NCBI RefSeq assembly: GCF_026168555.1
Contig: NZ_CP092471.1
Span: 320,501 to 384,500, forward strand
DNA: 64,000 bases
Reading direction: 5' to 3'
Source: Qipengyuania spongiae
Lineage (GTDB): Bacteria; Pseudomonadota; Alphaproteobacteria; Sphingomonadales; Sphingomonadaceae
The notes under the pieces were generated by a model that saw nothing but the letters and a program-made list of their open reading frames with translations, was not told where the DNA came from and searched no databases. Made by a program: the position numbers and the translations under genes. Within the stretch, counting starts at the first letter, position 1. Each line of letters begins with the position of its first letter. This document shows, in pieces, positions 9,026-24,617 of the stretch.

Positions 9026-10372
9026 TTACCCCGCTGCTGCTGCCGCCACGAGGCGGGCATGGGCGCGCTCGGCGCCGATGAGCGGTAGAAGCTCTCCCAT
9101 GTCCGGACCGTGGTCCATCCCGGTAAGCGCCTGACGCAGGGGCAGGAAAAGCGCCTTGCCTTTCCGGCCGGTCGTGCCCTTCAGGGCAGTGGTCAGGGCC
9201 TGCCAGGGTTCACCGGACGCGAAAAGGTCGTTGCTCTCCATGACGCGCGCCGCCTCCGCCAGATAGGCGCGATCGTCCTCGCCGAATGTGTGCCCGTCCA
9301 CCGGACCTGTGACAATGCGCCACCAGTCGCCCGCTTCCGCGATGCGGGACAGGTTCGGGCGGATGGCGTGCCAGCCGGCCTCGTCCATGCCCTCCGGCAA
9401 GTGAGCCGCCACCCGTTCGTATTCGAACTGGTGGACGATCGCGGCGTTGAGCCGACCAAGCTCGTCCTCGTCGAACTTGGCCGGAGCCCGGCCGAAAGTC
9501 GACAGGTCAAAGGTGTTCAACAGCACATCGCGGTCGGCGATCGGCTCGACCGGGAGCGAGGTACCTAGACGGGCGAGCAGTGCGACTATCGCTTCGGGTT
9601 CGATGCCGCGCTCGCGAAAGGCGTCGCAGCCGAGCGAGCCGAGCCGCTTGGACAGCTTGCCCTCGCGCCCGACCAGCAGCGCCTCGTGCGCGAAACGCGG
9701 CGGCGGCGCGCCGAGCGCGGTAAACATCTGGATCTGGACCGCCGTGTTCGAGACGTGGTCCTCGCCGCGCAGGACCTGCGTCACGCCCATCTCGATATCG
9801 TCGACCGCGCTCGGCAACATATAGAGCCAGCTGCCGTTGGCGCGGCGGATCACGGGATCGGAAAGCTGCGCCGGATCGAATTTCTGTGCGCCCCGCACGC
9901 CATCTTCCCAGGCGATCGGCTCGACATGGTCGAGCTTGAAGCGCCAGTGGGGGGCGATCCCTTCCGCCTCCTTCGCCGCGCGCTGCTCGTCCGTCAGCGA
10001 GAGCGCCGCACGGTCGTAGATCGGCGGCAGACCGCGGCCGAGCGCAACCTTGCGCTTGAGCTCCAGCTCCTGCGCGCTTTCATATGCCGGGTAGATGCGG
10101 CCGGATGCGCGCAGCTGCTCGAAGGCCCGCTCGTAATGGTGGAGGCGCTGCGACTGGCGTTCCTCGCCGTCGATCGCGATCCCGAGCCAGGCGAGATCGG
10201 CGCGGATCGCGTCGACATATTCCTCCCGGCTGCGCGCGGCATCGGTGTCGTCAATCCGCAGCAGGAAACGCCCGCCCGCCTGTTTCGCGAGCATCCAGTT
10301 GTGCAACGCGGTGCGGATATTGCCGACATGGAGCCGCCCGGTGGGCGAGGGAGCGAAGCGGGTGACGGTCAT
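9026..10372 (-). CDS. gltX: Glutamate--tRNA ligase
   Basis: 448 residues, class I synthetase. The HIGH-type signature is F-A-P-S-P-T-G-R-L-H-V-G-N (residues 6-18) and the KMSKS-type loop is K-L-S-K-R near residue 240. A G-E-D-H-V-S-N motif lies before the KMSKS loop. It charges tRNA-Glu. Alphaproteobacteria lacking GlnRS often have two GltX proteins, so this may be either the general enzyme or the paralogue that also makes Glu-tRNA-Gln; the sequence alone does not tell me which. It is convergent with the 59-residue gene and follows the lipoprotein gene at 10414 by 41 bases. Confidence 0.93.
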   Translation of the reverse strand: MTVTRFAPSPTGRLHVGNIRTALHNWMLAKQAGGRFLLRIDDTDAARSREEYVDAIRADLAWLGIAIDGEERQSQRLHHYERAFEQLRASGRIYPAYESAQELELKRKVALGRGLPPIYDRAALSLTDEQRAAKEAEGIAPHWRFKLDHVEPIAWEDGVRGAQKFDPAQLSDPVIRRANGSWLYMLPSAVDDIEMGVTQVLRGEDHVSNTAVQIQMFTALGAPPPRFAHEALLVGREGKLSKRLGSLGCDAFRERGIEPEAIVALLARLGTSLPVEPIADRDVLLNTFDLSTFGRAPAKFDEDELGRLNAAIVHQFEYERVAAHLPEGMDEAGWHAIRPNLSRIAEAGDWWRIVTGPVDGHTFGEDDRAYLAEAARVMESNDLFASGEPWQALTTALKGTTGRKGKALFLPLRQALTGMDHGPDMGELLPLIGAERAHARLVAAAAAG

Positions 10373-10413
10373 AGCCCCCGCGCCCTAGCCAAGCCGTGCG
10401 ACCATTGCGAACG

Positions 10414-10920
10414 CTATTGCGAGAAGAGGGTCACGCTTCTTCCGCCACCCGAAATGCGGATGCCGTTCTCCGGCGTGCGCTCGATCCGCTCGCCTGCGAG
10501 AAGCACGTCCACCACCTCGGACAGGCGCGGCGGCGGAGCGATGCCGCAGATGAGGGGTGGGGGCGGCGGCGGAGGTTCGCCGGCTGCGGGAGGGGGCGAA
10601 GGTGAAGGCGGTGGTTCAGGGGCGCTCGCCATGAAACGATCGCCCTCGATCCTGTACATGATTGCATGACCGGCGCAGCGCGGGGTCCACCATATTTCCC
10701 GGTCGTTTGCGCCGAGCGCCAGACCATAGGGTTCGTCGAACGGGGCGCCGTCGATCCCGGCCCCGCGGTAGGCCCCATCAAGTGTGGCCGGCGCTGCGAG
10801 CAAGGGTGCGGGTGGAACCTCGCGCTCCCCGGGCGAGGAGGCATCCGTCCTGCGATCCTGTATTTCGCCGCATCCCGTAAGGAGGAGCGCCAATATGGCA
10901 GCGCCGATCGTCGGTCTCAT
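10414..10920 (-). CDS. Proline-rich lipoprotein, function unknown
   Basis: 168 residues. Signal peptide with a lipobox L-L-T-G-C (Cys 17), so it is probably anchored in the envelope. Residues 103-122 are a long proline run (P-P-P-S-P-S-P-P-P and later seven consecutive prolines), probably a flexible spacer between two small segments, one with M-Y-R-I-E-G-D-R-F-M and one near V-D-V-L-L-A-G-E-R-I-E-R. No family recognised. AAGGAG lies 8 bases before the ATG at 10920. It sits downstream of the rpoC terminator on the same strand. Confidence 0.72.
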   Translation of the reverse strand: MRPTIGAAILALLLTGCGEIQDRRTDASSPGEREVPPAPLLAAPATLDGAYRGAGIDGAPFDEPYGLALGANDREIWWTPRCAGHAIMYRIEGDRFMASAPEPPPSPSPPPAAGEPPPPPPPLICGIAPPPRLSEVVDVLLAGERIERTPENGIRISGGGRSVTLFSQ

Positions 10921-10955
10921 CCGCGTTTCTCCTTCACTCCCGAGGCCCGGACATG

Positions 10956-10990
10956 AAAAAGGCCCCGCCGGATCGCTCCGGGGGGCCTTT
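10956..10990 (-). terminator. Rho-independent terminator of rpoBC
   Basis: Stem AAGGCCCC/GGGGCCTT extended by CCGGA/TCCGG with one bulged G and a short loop. Read on the minus strand it ends in a run of Ts. It lies 28 bases after the rpoC stop codon. Confidence 0.85.
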
Positions 10991-11017
10991 CTCGACGTTC
11001 GGTCACGGGATGGCCGA

Positions 11018-15394
<4,377 letters not shown>

Positions 15395-15476
15395 TTCTCA
15401 ATTCCCTCTGAGGGATAAATCCGGGGCGGTTGAGGGGGCGGCCGACCGAACCCAGTCGGCAGCCGCCCCATCCAGA

Positions 15477-19685
<4,209 letters not shown>

Positions 19686-19927
19686 AGGGAGTGTTCGCCT
19701 CTTCGCCTTGCACCCCTCACCAAGGAAGGTCGGGGTGCCGAAAAAATGTCTCATGCGCGTGAGAGCCATGCCGCAGACGCGAAAAGAGGCCGCAGCATGG
19801 GCGCGCCTTTTCGGGGCGGCTGGGCTGCAGCATCCTGTCGATCGTCGCGATATGGAAACGCCGCTTCCATCCTGTGCCCGATTCCCGCGCATGAATCGGA
19901 TTCGCTCGAAGCGTGCGGTTGGAGCTG

Positions 19928-19956
19928 GATATAGGGAATGGGGCGGCCGCGGTCAA
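19928..19956 (-). promoter_or_regulatory. Candidate sigma-70 promoter for rpoBC
   Basis: On the minus strand TTGACC (19956-19951), a 17-base spacer, then TATATC (19933-19928). The -35 matches 5 of 6 consensus bases and the -10 matches 4 of 6. It lies about 235 bases before the rpoB start and faces rpoB. Inferred from sequence only. Confidence 0.5.
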
Positions 19957-20040
19957 CCGGGTGGGCATGGTCGGCAGGTTGACCTTGTACATCCGGATAC
20001 TGCGTGCAGAGTTTTCGGAAAACGATACGTCTCTTATCGA

Positions 20041-20068
20041 TTGACAATAAATCCGAGTTCGGTAATAT
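20041..20068 (+). promoter_or_regulatory. Near-consensus sigma-70 promoter for the DUF2975/XRE operon
   Basis: TTGACA at 20041-20046, a 16-base spacer, and TAATAT at 20063-20068. It is one of the best promoter matches in the window. The first gene downstream in this direction begins 272 bases later, so the transcript would have a long leader. Confidence 0.6.
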
Positions 20069-20091
20069 CGATTTTCGATAAAGCTCATATC

Positions 20092-20100
20092 GGGGGGGGG
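20092..20100. repeat. G9 homopolymer in the 5' leader
   Basis: Nine consecutive G residues about 24 bases downstream of the -10 element at 20063-20068. Such tracts can slip during replication. Confidence 0.9.
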
Positions 20101-20339
20101 CGAAATATGATCGGTTCGGCAATCTGGACGTTACGCAGTGGCGATTTGAGGCAACCCGGTCATTCCGGAAGTCCCGTCGGGGTTCTGGCCTGCGCCGTTC
20201 TCGAGTCCGCTTCCTTCGCAGCAATCGTCGCCGTGTCCTTGGCTGCAAATCGGGTTCCCGCCGCCATCCTCCCGGTCGCCGCCCTCCAGTGAGCCCCACA
20301 ACACCCACTCCCACCACCTCAAGAACCGGAGATCGTTCC

Positions 20340-20879
20340 ATGACCGAGCAACCCAAGGACGTTTTGCTGCGTTTCGGCGCTGTGCTGGCCAGGCTTCTGC
20401 AATGGCTGTCCGCGCTGGCGGGGGGCGTCGCTCTCTTGCTCGTCCCCGTTGTCCTGCTCATCAGTCAAGGCATGCTGCCCGGATTGGGCGGTGAGAACGG
20501 CATCGATATCGTAGAGGCTTCTCCTCTCGCGGCCGTCGCGCTGCTCGCGGCAATTGCGGCGAGCCTCGCGACCCTGTTCCTCTTCTTCGGCAGGCTGCGC
20601 GCTATCATCGGGACCGTTCAGGAGGGCGACCCTTTCATCCCCGAAAACGCGCGACGGCTCGAGGCGATGGCGTGGCTGCTTCTCGGCTGGGAAGTCTTGG
20701 CCGTGCTGGTCGGATTACTGCGCCTTCACCTCGCGAATCTCGTGATGGAGATCGACAACAGCCTTGATTGGAGTTTCGCCGATCTCGATGGTTTGCTGGT
20801 GATCGTCATCCTCTTCATCCTGGCCCGCATATTCCGTCACGGCGCAGAGATGCGCGAAGACCTCGAAGGGACCGTCTGA
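20340..20879 (+). CDS. DUF2975 membrane protein
   Basis: 179 residues with four predicted membrane segments (roughly 18-42, 57-80, 103-122 and 145-160). A motif G-D-P-F-x-x-E-N-A-R-R-L-x-x-M-A in the middle loop is characteristic of DUF2975. GGAGA lies about 7 bases before the ATG at 20340. It overlaps the following XRE regulator gene by one base (TGATG). DUF2975 proteins are commonly paired with a YozG-like small HTH regulator (YoaS/YozG in Bacillus subtilis), so the two are probably a functional unit. Function is unknown. Confidence 0.88.
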   Translation: MTEQPKDVLLRFGAVLARLLQWLSALAGGVALLLVPVVLLISQGMLPGLGGENGIDIVEASPLAAVALLAAIAASLATLFLFFGRLRAIIGTVQEGDPFIPENARRLEAMAWLLLGWEVLAVLVGLLRLHLANLVMEIDNSLDWSFADLDGLLVIVILFILARIFRHGAEMREDLEGTV

Positions 20880-21106
20880 TGCCGACCGATGACAAGGGCG
20901 CATCGATCGTGGTGAAGCTCGACGACCTGCTGCACGAGCGCCGCATGACCTTGACCGAACTGGCCGAGCGCGTCGGGCTGACGCTGGCCAATCTGTCGAT
21001 CCTCAAGACGGGCAAAGCCAGGGCGATTCGCTTCTCTACGCTGCTGGCAATATGCCGCGAATTGGAGTGCCAGCCGGGCGACCTGCTGACTTACGAAGAC
21101 AATTGA
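20879..21106 (+). CDS. Small XRE/Cro-type transcriptional regulator (YozG-like)
   Basis: 75 residues, essentially one helix-turn-helix domain. The pattern V-V-K-L-D-D-L-L-H-E-R-x-M-T-L-T-E-L-A-E-R-V-G-L runs over residues 11-34, with the recognition helix around T-L-A-N-L-S-I-L-K-T-G-K-A-R-A-I (35-50). The C-terminus (C-x-P-G-D-L-L-x-Y) is the usual ending of this subfamily. It is translationally coupled to the DUF2975 gene by a one-base start/stop overlap. It probably regulates its own operon, although no operator was identified. Confidence 0.9.
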   Translation: MPTDDKGASIVVKLDDLLHERRMTLTELAERVGLTLANLSILKTGKARAIRFSTLLAICRELECQPGDLLTYEDN

Positions 21107-21288
21107 CGGCGGGGGGACGCGGCGCCTGACGGCGCCAGGCCAGCTCCAGGATGGTCTGGGCTTGGGAATGGGCGAAGCCGCGGATGCGAGGGTCGATTGG
21201 ATCTTCCCGATCATGGCCGAGATCGTCGGCCACGCAAGGACCGGCCCGGTGCAATAGAACGAATTCCGCGAGCACCGCAATTTTGTTC

Positions 21289-21317
21289 TTGGCAGCGGTC
21301 TCAAATAAGGCGATAAT
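21289..21317 (+). promoter_or_regulatory. Near-consensus promoter for the first small lipoprotein
   Basis: TTGGCA at 21289-21294, a 17-base spacer, and GATAAT at 21312-21317. Each hexamer differs from the sigma-70 consensus at one base. The predicted start lies about 54 bases before the ATG at 21378. Confidence 0.6.
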
Positions 21318-21377
21318 GTGACGGCCTGGCAAGGAGCGCCAATTTCGGTGCAGCCTCGACGGCAAGGGAATTACACC

Positions 21378-21611
21378 ATGAACAAGCTCGCTCTCGTTGC
21401 TCTTCCGCTCGCCCTCGGCCTCGTCGCTTGCGACAATGCTGCCGAAGAGCCCATGGAAACCGAATCCACCGAAGTCATGACCACCGAGCCGATGGTCACC
21501 GAGACCCCGATGGCCACTGAGACCCCGATGATGGAAGAAGGCATGGCCACCGAAGAGATGGACACCATGACCGAGACCCCGGCTCCGGAAGCCACCGAAA
21601 CGCCGATGTAA
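21378..21611 (+). CDS. Small lipoprotein with Met/Thr/Glu repeats
   Basis: 77 residues. Signal peptide M-N-K-L-A-L-V with lipobox L-V-A-C (Cys 18). The mature part is almost entirely low complexity: repeated short units of the type E-T-P-M-x-T-E, giving a very acidic, methionine-rich tail. AAGGGA lies 8 bases before the ATG. It has its own near-consensus promoter and a strong terminator, so it is a monocistronic unit and may be well expressed. No family recognised. A second, similar lipoprotein follows at 21814. Metal binding through methionines is possible but only a guess. Confidence 0.72.
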   Translation: MNKLALVALPLALGLVACDNAAEEPMETESTEVMTTEPMVTETPMATETPMMEEGMATEEMDTMTETPAPEATETPM

Positions 21612-21656
21612 TGGTTTTCGGGCGGAGCATCGCTCCGTCCAGCCGTTTTTCGAAGG

Positions 21657-21687
21657 AGGGCCTCGCCATTGCGGCGGGGCCCTTTTT
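21657..21687 (+). terminator. Rho-independent terminator after the 77-residue lipoprotein gene
   Basis: GGGCCTCGCC pairs with GGCGGGGCCC around a short loop, followed by TTTTT. It starts about 45 bases after the stop codon. Confidence 0.85.
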
Positions 21688-21813
21688 CGTTGGCGCGCAG
21701 ATCGCGGCCGGAAAGATTTTACCGGCGCTTTGCGGGAAATCCGGAACGATCGCCGATTATGGCGATTTCATGGCAATAGCACACTCCGATTTCATTCCGC
21801 TCAGGAGAAGATG

Positions 21814-22086
21814 ATGAAAACCAAGATCGCCCTTATCGCCGCCCTTCCCGCCGCTCTCTCGCTCGCCGCCTGCGGCGATGCCTCGAACGAGGTCGACGGC
21901 ACCGACACCGCCTCGATGGAACCCGCGCCGGTCGAACCGATGGCGACCGGGATGACCGAGCCGATGGCCACCGAAACCGGAATGCCGAGCGACGCCATGG
22001 CCGAGGATGCCATGGGCGAGGACGGCATGATGGCGGACGAAGCCATGGCGCCGGCTACCCCGACCCCTATGGCGACACCCGAGTAA
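21814..22086 (+). CDS. Small lipoprotein with Met/Ala/Glu repeats (relative of 21378 gene)
   Basis: 90 residues. Signal peptide M-K-T-K-I-A-L-I with lipobox L-A-A-C (Cys 20). The mature part repeats E-P-M-A-T and A-M-A-E-D-A-M type units and ends in P-T-P-M-A-T-P-E. Two ATGs are adjacent; AGGAG gives a 6-base spacing to the second (21814) and only 3 to the first (21811), so the second is chosen. It is similar in design to the 77-residue lipoprotein upstream, suggesting duplication or convergent low-complexity evolution. It is followed by its own terminator. Confidence 0.7.
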   Translation: MKTKIALIAALPAALSLAACGDASNEVDGTDTASMEPAPVEPMATGMTEPMATETGMPSDAMAEDAMGEDGMMADEAMAPATPTPMATPE

Positions 22087-22156
22087 GGCGCCGGCGCGGA
22101 CGACCGCGCCGCTCGCTTGGCTGGCGGTTCGCCTTGACTCGCTGCCCGCAATCGCT

Positions 22157-22187
22157 AAAGGCCCGCCCTCGAACGGCGGGCCTTTTC
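22157..22187 (+). terminator. Rho-independent terminator after the 90-residue lipoprotein gene
   Basis: AAAGGCCCGCC pairs with GGCGGGCCTTT around a 7-base loop and runs into TTTTCG. It insulates rplJ from the upstream genes. Confidence 0.88.
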
Positions 22188-22494
22188 GTTTTCGAAGGCG
22201 TCCGGCGTTCAGCCGTCCGAGACAGTTGGTGACCGGGATCTGCCGGTCTTAATTTCCAGCCTAGACGGGGAAACGAGATTTAACCGGCTATGCCTTGTGC
22301 ATATTGCCGCCCGGTGTGTTTCACTTCCAAAGGTGAACCGCCCTCCTTCCCCATCAATGGACAGGTCCGCGCCGATCAGCGGCATGGACGAACATGAGCC
22401 GGCCGTGCGGGAGCCATCCCGAGCGGCCATCGTGCCAACCGCATGGCCTGACCATAAGGCCTGGCATGCGGCGCACATTGTGAAGGAGTATGGC
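22188..22494 (+). promoter_or_regulatory. rplJ leader with candidate L10-type autoregulatory hairpin
   Basis: 307 bases between the terminator and rplJ. A strong hairpin lies at 22439-22471 (CCGCATG...CATGCGG with inner GCCT/AGGC) directly before the AAGGAG of rplJ. In many bacteria L10(L12)4 binds the rplJ leader to repress its own translation, so this region is the expected place for that element. The match to the known leader family was not tested. Confidence 0.4.
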
Positions 22495-23010
22495 ATGGAT
22501 CGTTCGCAGAAAGCCGATTCGGTCGCCCAGCTCGGTGCAGTCTTCAAAGAGGCGGGCGTGGTGGTTGTCACCCGCAACCTCGGCCTGTCGGTGGCCCAGT
22601 CCACCGAACTTCGGCAGAAGATGCGCGATGCCGGCGCGACCTACAAGGTTGCGAAGAACCGCCTCGCCAGGCTCGCCCTGAAGGACACCGATTACGCCGG
22701 TATCGACGAATATCTGAGCGGCCCGACGGCCCTCGCCTATTCGGAAGATCCGGTCGCGGCCGCGAAGGTCGCGGTGGACTTCGCCAAGACCAACGACAAG
22801 CTCGAAATCGTCGGTGGTTCCATGGGGGCGACTGTGCTCGACGAAGCAGGGATCAAGGCGCTCGCCTCGATGCCTTCGCTCGACGAGCTGCGGGGCACGA
22901 TCGTGGGACTGGTCAACGCGCCGGCGACGAAGGTCGTCCGCACGATCAAGGAACCCACCTCGATGCTCGCCCGCGTCTTCGGTGCCTATGGCGCCAAGGA
23001 AGCGGCGTAA
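22495..23010 (+). CDS. rplJ: 50S ribosomal protein L10
   Basis: 171 residues. L10 anchors the L7/L12 stalk on the large subunit. The N-terminus (M-D-R-S-Q-K), V-V-V-T-R-N in place of the usual D-Y-x-G-L, the K-V-A-K-N-R-L motif (51-57) and the C-terminal helix region are as in alphaproteobacterial L10. AAGGAG lies 6 bases before the ATG at 22495; an open frame continues upstream without conservation. It is followed by rplL after 69 bases and belongs to a two-gene unit, because rpoBC is on the other strand. rplK and rplA are not in the window upstream. Confidence 0.97.
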   Translation: MDRSQKADSVAQLGAVFKEAGVVVVTRNLGLSVAQSTELRQKMRDAGATYKVAKNRLARLALKDTDYAGIDEYLSGPTALAYSEDPVAAAKVAVDFAKTNDKLEIVGGSMGATVLDEAGIKALASMPSLDELRGTIVGLVNAPATKVVRTIKEPTSMLARVFGAYGAKEAA

Positions 23011-23079
23011 GCGGTTATCGCACAACGCAACATTTATCGGGACTTTGTCGTCCCAGCCTATTTTTTGGAGTGAAACATT

Positions 23080-23457
23080 ATGGCCGATATCGCCAAGCTT
23101 GTCGAAGAACTGAGCAAACTGACCGTCATGGAAGCCGCCGAGCTTGCCAAGGCGCTTGAAGAAGAGTGGGGCGTGAGCGCCGCCGCAGCCGTCGCCGTGG
23201 CCGGCCCGGCCGCCGGTGGTGGCGATGCCGCCGCTGCCGAAGAGCAGACCGAATTCGACGTCATCCTGACGGGCGACGGTGGCAAGAAGATCCAGGTCAT
23301 CAAGGAAGTCCGCGCCATCACCGGTCTGGGCCTCGGCGAAGCCAAGGCTCTGGTCGAAGGCGCTCCGAAGCCGCTCAAGGAAGGTGTCGCCAAGGCCGAA
23401 GCCGAAGACATCAAGGGCAAGATCGAAGCCGCCGGCGGCACGGTCGAGCTCAAGTAA
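23080..23457 (+). CDS. rplL: 50S ribosomal protein L7/L12
   Basis: 125 residues. N-terminal dimerisation domain, the alanine/glycine-rich hinge (about residues 35-55), and the C-terminal factor-binding domain with E-F-D-V-I-L, I-K-E-V-R and G-L-G-L-x-E-A-K-x-L-V-E are complete. It forms the stalk that recruits translation GTPases. A bidirectional terminator follows 25 bases after the stop, confirming that rplJL ends here and does not continue into rpoB. Confidence 0.98.
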   Translation: MADIAKLVEELSKLTVMEAAELAKALEEEWGVSAAAAVAVAGPAAGGGDAAAAEEQTEFDVILTGDGGKKIQVIKEVRAITGLGLGEAKALVEGAPKPLKEGVAKAEAEDIKGKIEAAGGTVELK

Positions 23458-23480
23458 GCTCTTTCGTCTCGACGAAGAAA

Positions 23481-23515
23481 AGACGGGCGGTGCCGCGAGG
23501 CGCCGCCCGTTCTCT
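23481..23515. terminator. Bidirectional terminator between rplL and the convergent lipoprotein gene
   Basis: Stem ACGGGCGGTGCC/GGCGCCGCCCGT with loop GCGA (23483-23510). A-rich bases precede it and T-rich bases follow it, so it can serve both strands. Confidence 0.8.
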
Positions 23516-23520
23516 TTGGA

Positions 23521-23841
23521 TCAGGTGTCGAAGCCGACGACCCGGCCATCGCTGCGGAAGGCGCAGCGGAAATTGCGCGCGCGGTTGTTGCGGGCGCGGA
23601 ACGAGCCGCGCACCTCCACGATGTCGCGCTCGATCTGGCGCGCATCCCTGATCCGCACTTCTCCGTAGCGGGTGGCCTCGCGGGCGCAGGCATCGACCGC
23701 GGCCCGTTCGAACTGGCTGCCCCGGTTCCGGTCGTAACGGTCATCGAAGCCGCCGCCGAACAATCCGCCAAAGGGGCTCGTCGCGCATCCAGCCAGGGCC
23801 AGGGTGCCGATGACGAGAAGGGGGGAAGCAGACATTCGCAT
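23521..23841 (-). CDS. Small lipoprotein, function unknown
   Basis: 106 residues. Signal peptide with lipobox L-A-G-C (Cys 19). A glycine/phenylalanine-rich stretch (residues 24-31) follows, then a short domain containing A-C-A-R-E-A and a C-terminal N-F-R-C-x-F pattern, whose cysteines could form a disulphide in the periplasm. The I-E-R-D-I-V-E-V-R-G-S-F-R motif resembles the periplasmic region of other uncharacterised alphaproteobacterial lipoproteins. GGAGA lies 7 bases before the ATG. It is convergent with rplL. Confidence 0.72.
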   Translation of the reverse strand: MRMSASPLLVIGTLALAGCATSPFGGLFGGGFDDRYDRNRGSQFERAAVDACAREATRYGEVRIRDARQIERDIVEVRGSFRARNNRARNFRCAFRSDGRVVGFDT

Positions 23842-23946
23842 GGGTCGGTCTCCAGATCGTTGAGGCTCGCCCCGCGGGGGCGCCAGACCTGGAGTTTACG
23901 CGGAAACCCGCGCGCCAGTTCCGACACCCATCTCGAAAGGAAACGC

Positions 23947-24483
23947 TCAGAGCCGCCAGTTCACCCGCGCTCCGATCATGTCGATGCCCGGGTTCTGGTC
24001 GCGGTCGAGCAGGCGGGCGTTGCTGATGTGGACCCAGCTCGCCTCCACCGATAGCCGCTCGGACAGATTGGTGCCGATCGCGATTTCGGGCTCGAACAGG
24101 ATGCGGCTGCCGAGATCGGTGCGGATGCGGGTCTCCGGATCGACGCGCAACTCGGGCGCGTTGTGGAGCGCAAGGCCGATGCCGGGGCGCACATAGACCG
24201 GCCCTGCGCCGATTGTCCACGACAGGCCGGCGGCGACGAAATCCGTGCCCCCCTCGCGCGAATTCAGCGAGCCGAACACATGGGCGGCGGGCTTTCCTAG
24301 AAAATCGAGGGCCTGGATCCGGTCGCTGCGGACACCGATCTGGACGTCCAGTCCGCCCTCGCCCGTATCGAAGGTGAAGGGCGTGTCGACGCCGTGGGCG
24401 TAGATCCCCCCGAACACTTCCTCCGCCTGGGCGGGCGCGGCAAGCCCCGCGGCGATACAGGCGGCAATTGGCAGAAGGCGCAT
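23947..24483 (-). CDS. Acyloxyacyl hydrolase / PagL-like outer-membrane protein
   Basis: 178 residues: signal peptide ending near A-Q-A (20), then alternating hydrophobic strands typical of a small beta-barrel and a C-terminal aromatic/leucine ending (N-W-R-L). The W-V-H-I-S-N motif at 150-155 matches the catalytic His-x-Ser-Asn of PagL lipid A 3-O-deacylases; an acidic residue (Asp168) lies where the third catalytic residue is expected, although PagL uses Glu. In this group many members lack classical lipopolysaccharide, so the real substrate may differ. ATG at 24483 is directly before the signal peptide. Confidence 0.75.
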   Translation of the reverse strand: MRLLPIAACIAAGLAAPAQAEEVFGGIYAHGVDTPFTFDTGEGGLDVQIGVRSDRIQALDFLGKPAAHVFGSLNSREGGTDFVAAGLSWTIGAGPVYVRPGIGLALHNAPELRVDPETRIRTDLGSRILFEPEIAIGTNLSERLSVEASWVHISNARLLDRDQNPGIDMIGARVNWRL

Positions 24484-24617
24484 CTTGTCGGTCTCTCCGG
24501 GCGGATAGGGGTGTGCCCCTGCCGCGCGGCATCTTGCCGGAAGCTGAAGCAAGGTTGCGCGATCGGTGCGCCCGGCCTACCCGGTGCGGCTGTCCCGACC
24601 GGGCAGCACGCCTTGTC

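Larger units (their letters stand above)
19686..20339. other. Divergent control region between rpoB and the DUF2975 operon
   Basis: 654 bases with no convincing gene. It holds a candidate rpoB promoter (minus, 19928-19956), giving a leader of about 235 bases, and a near-consensus plus-strand promoter (20041-20068), giving a leader of about 265 bases before the DUF2975 start. A G9 run lies in that leader. A 61-codon frame (20107-20292, plus) and an overlapping 63-codon frame on the minus strand (20322-20131) are open, but their third-position GC (about 69% and 76% by my count) is below that of real genes here. I do not call either as a gene. Confidence 0.6.

Noticed and set aside
21743..21770. 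Possible general-stress (EcfG-type) promoter before the second small lipoprotein
   Set aside because: GGAAC is present, but at 16 bases the -10 reads GATT instead of CGTT, so the match is too weak to report as a feature.
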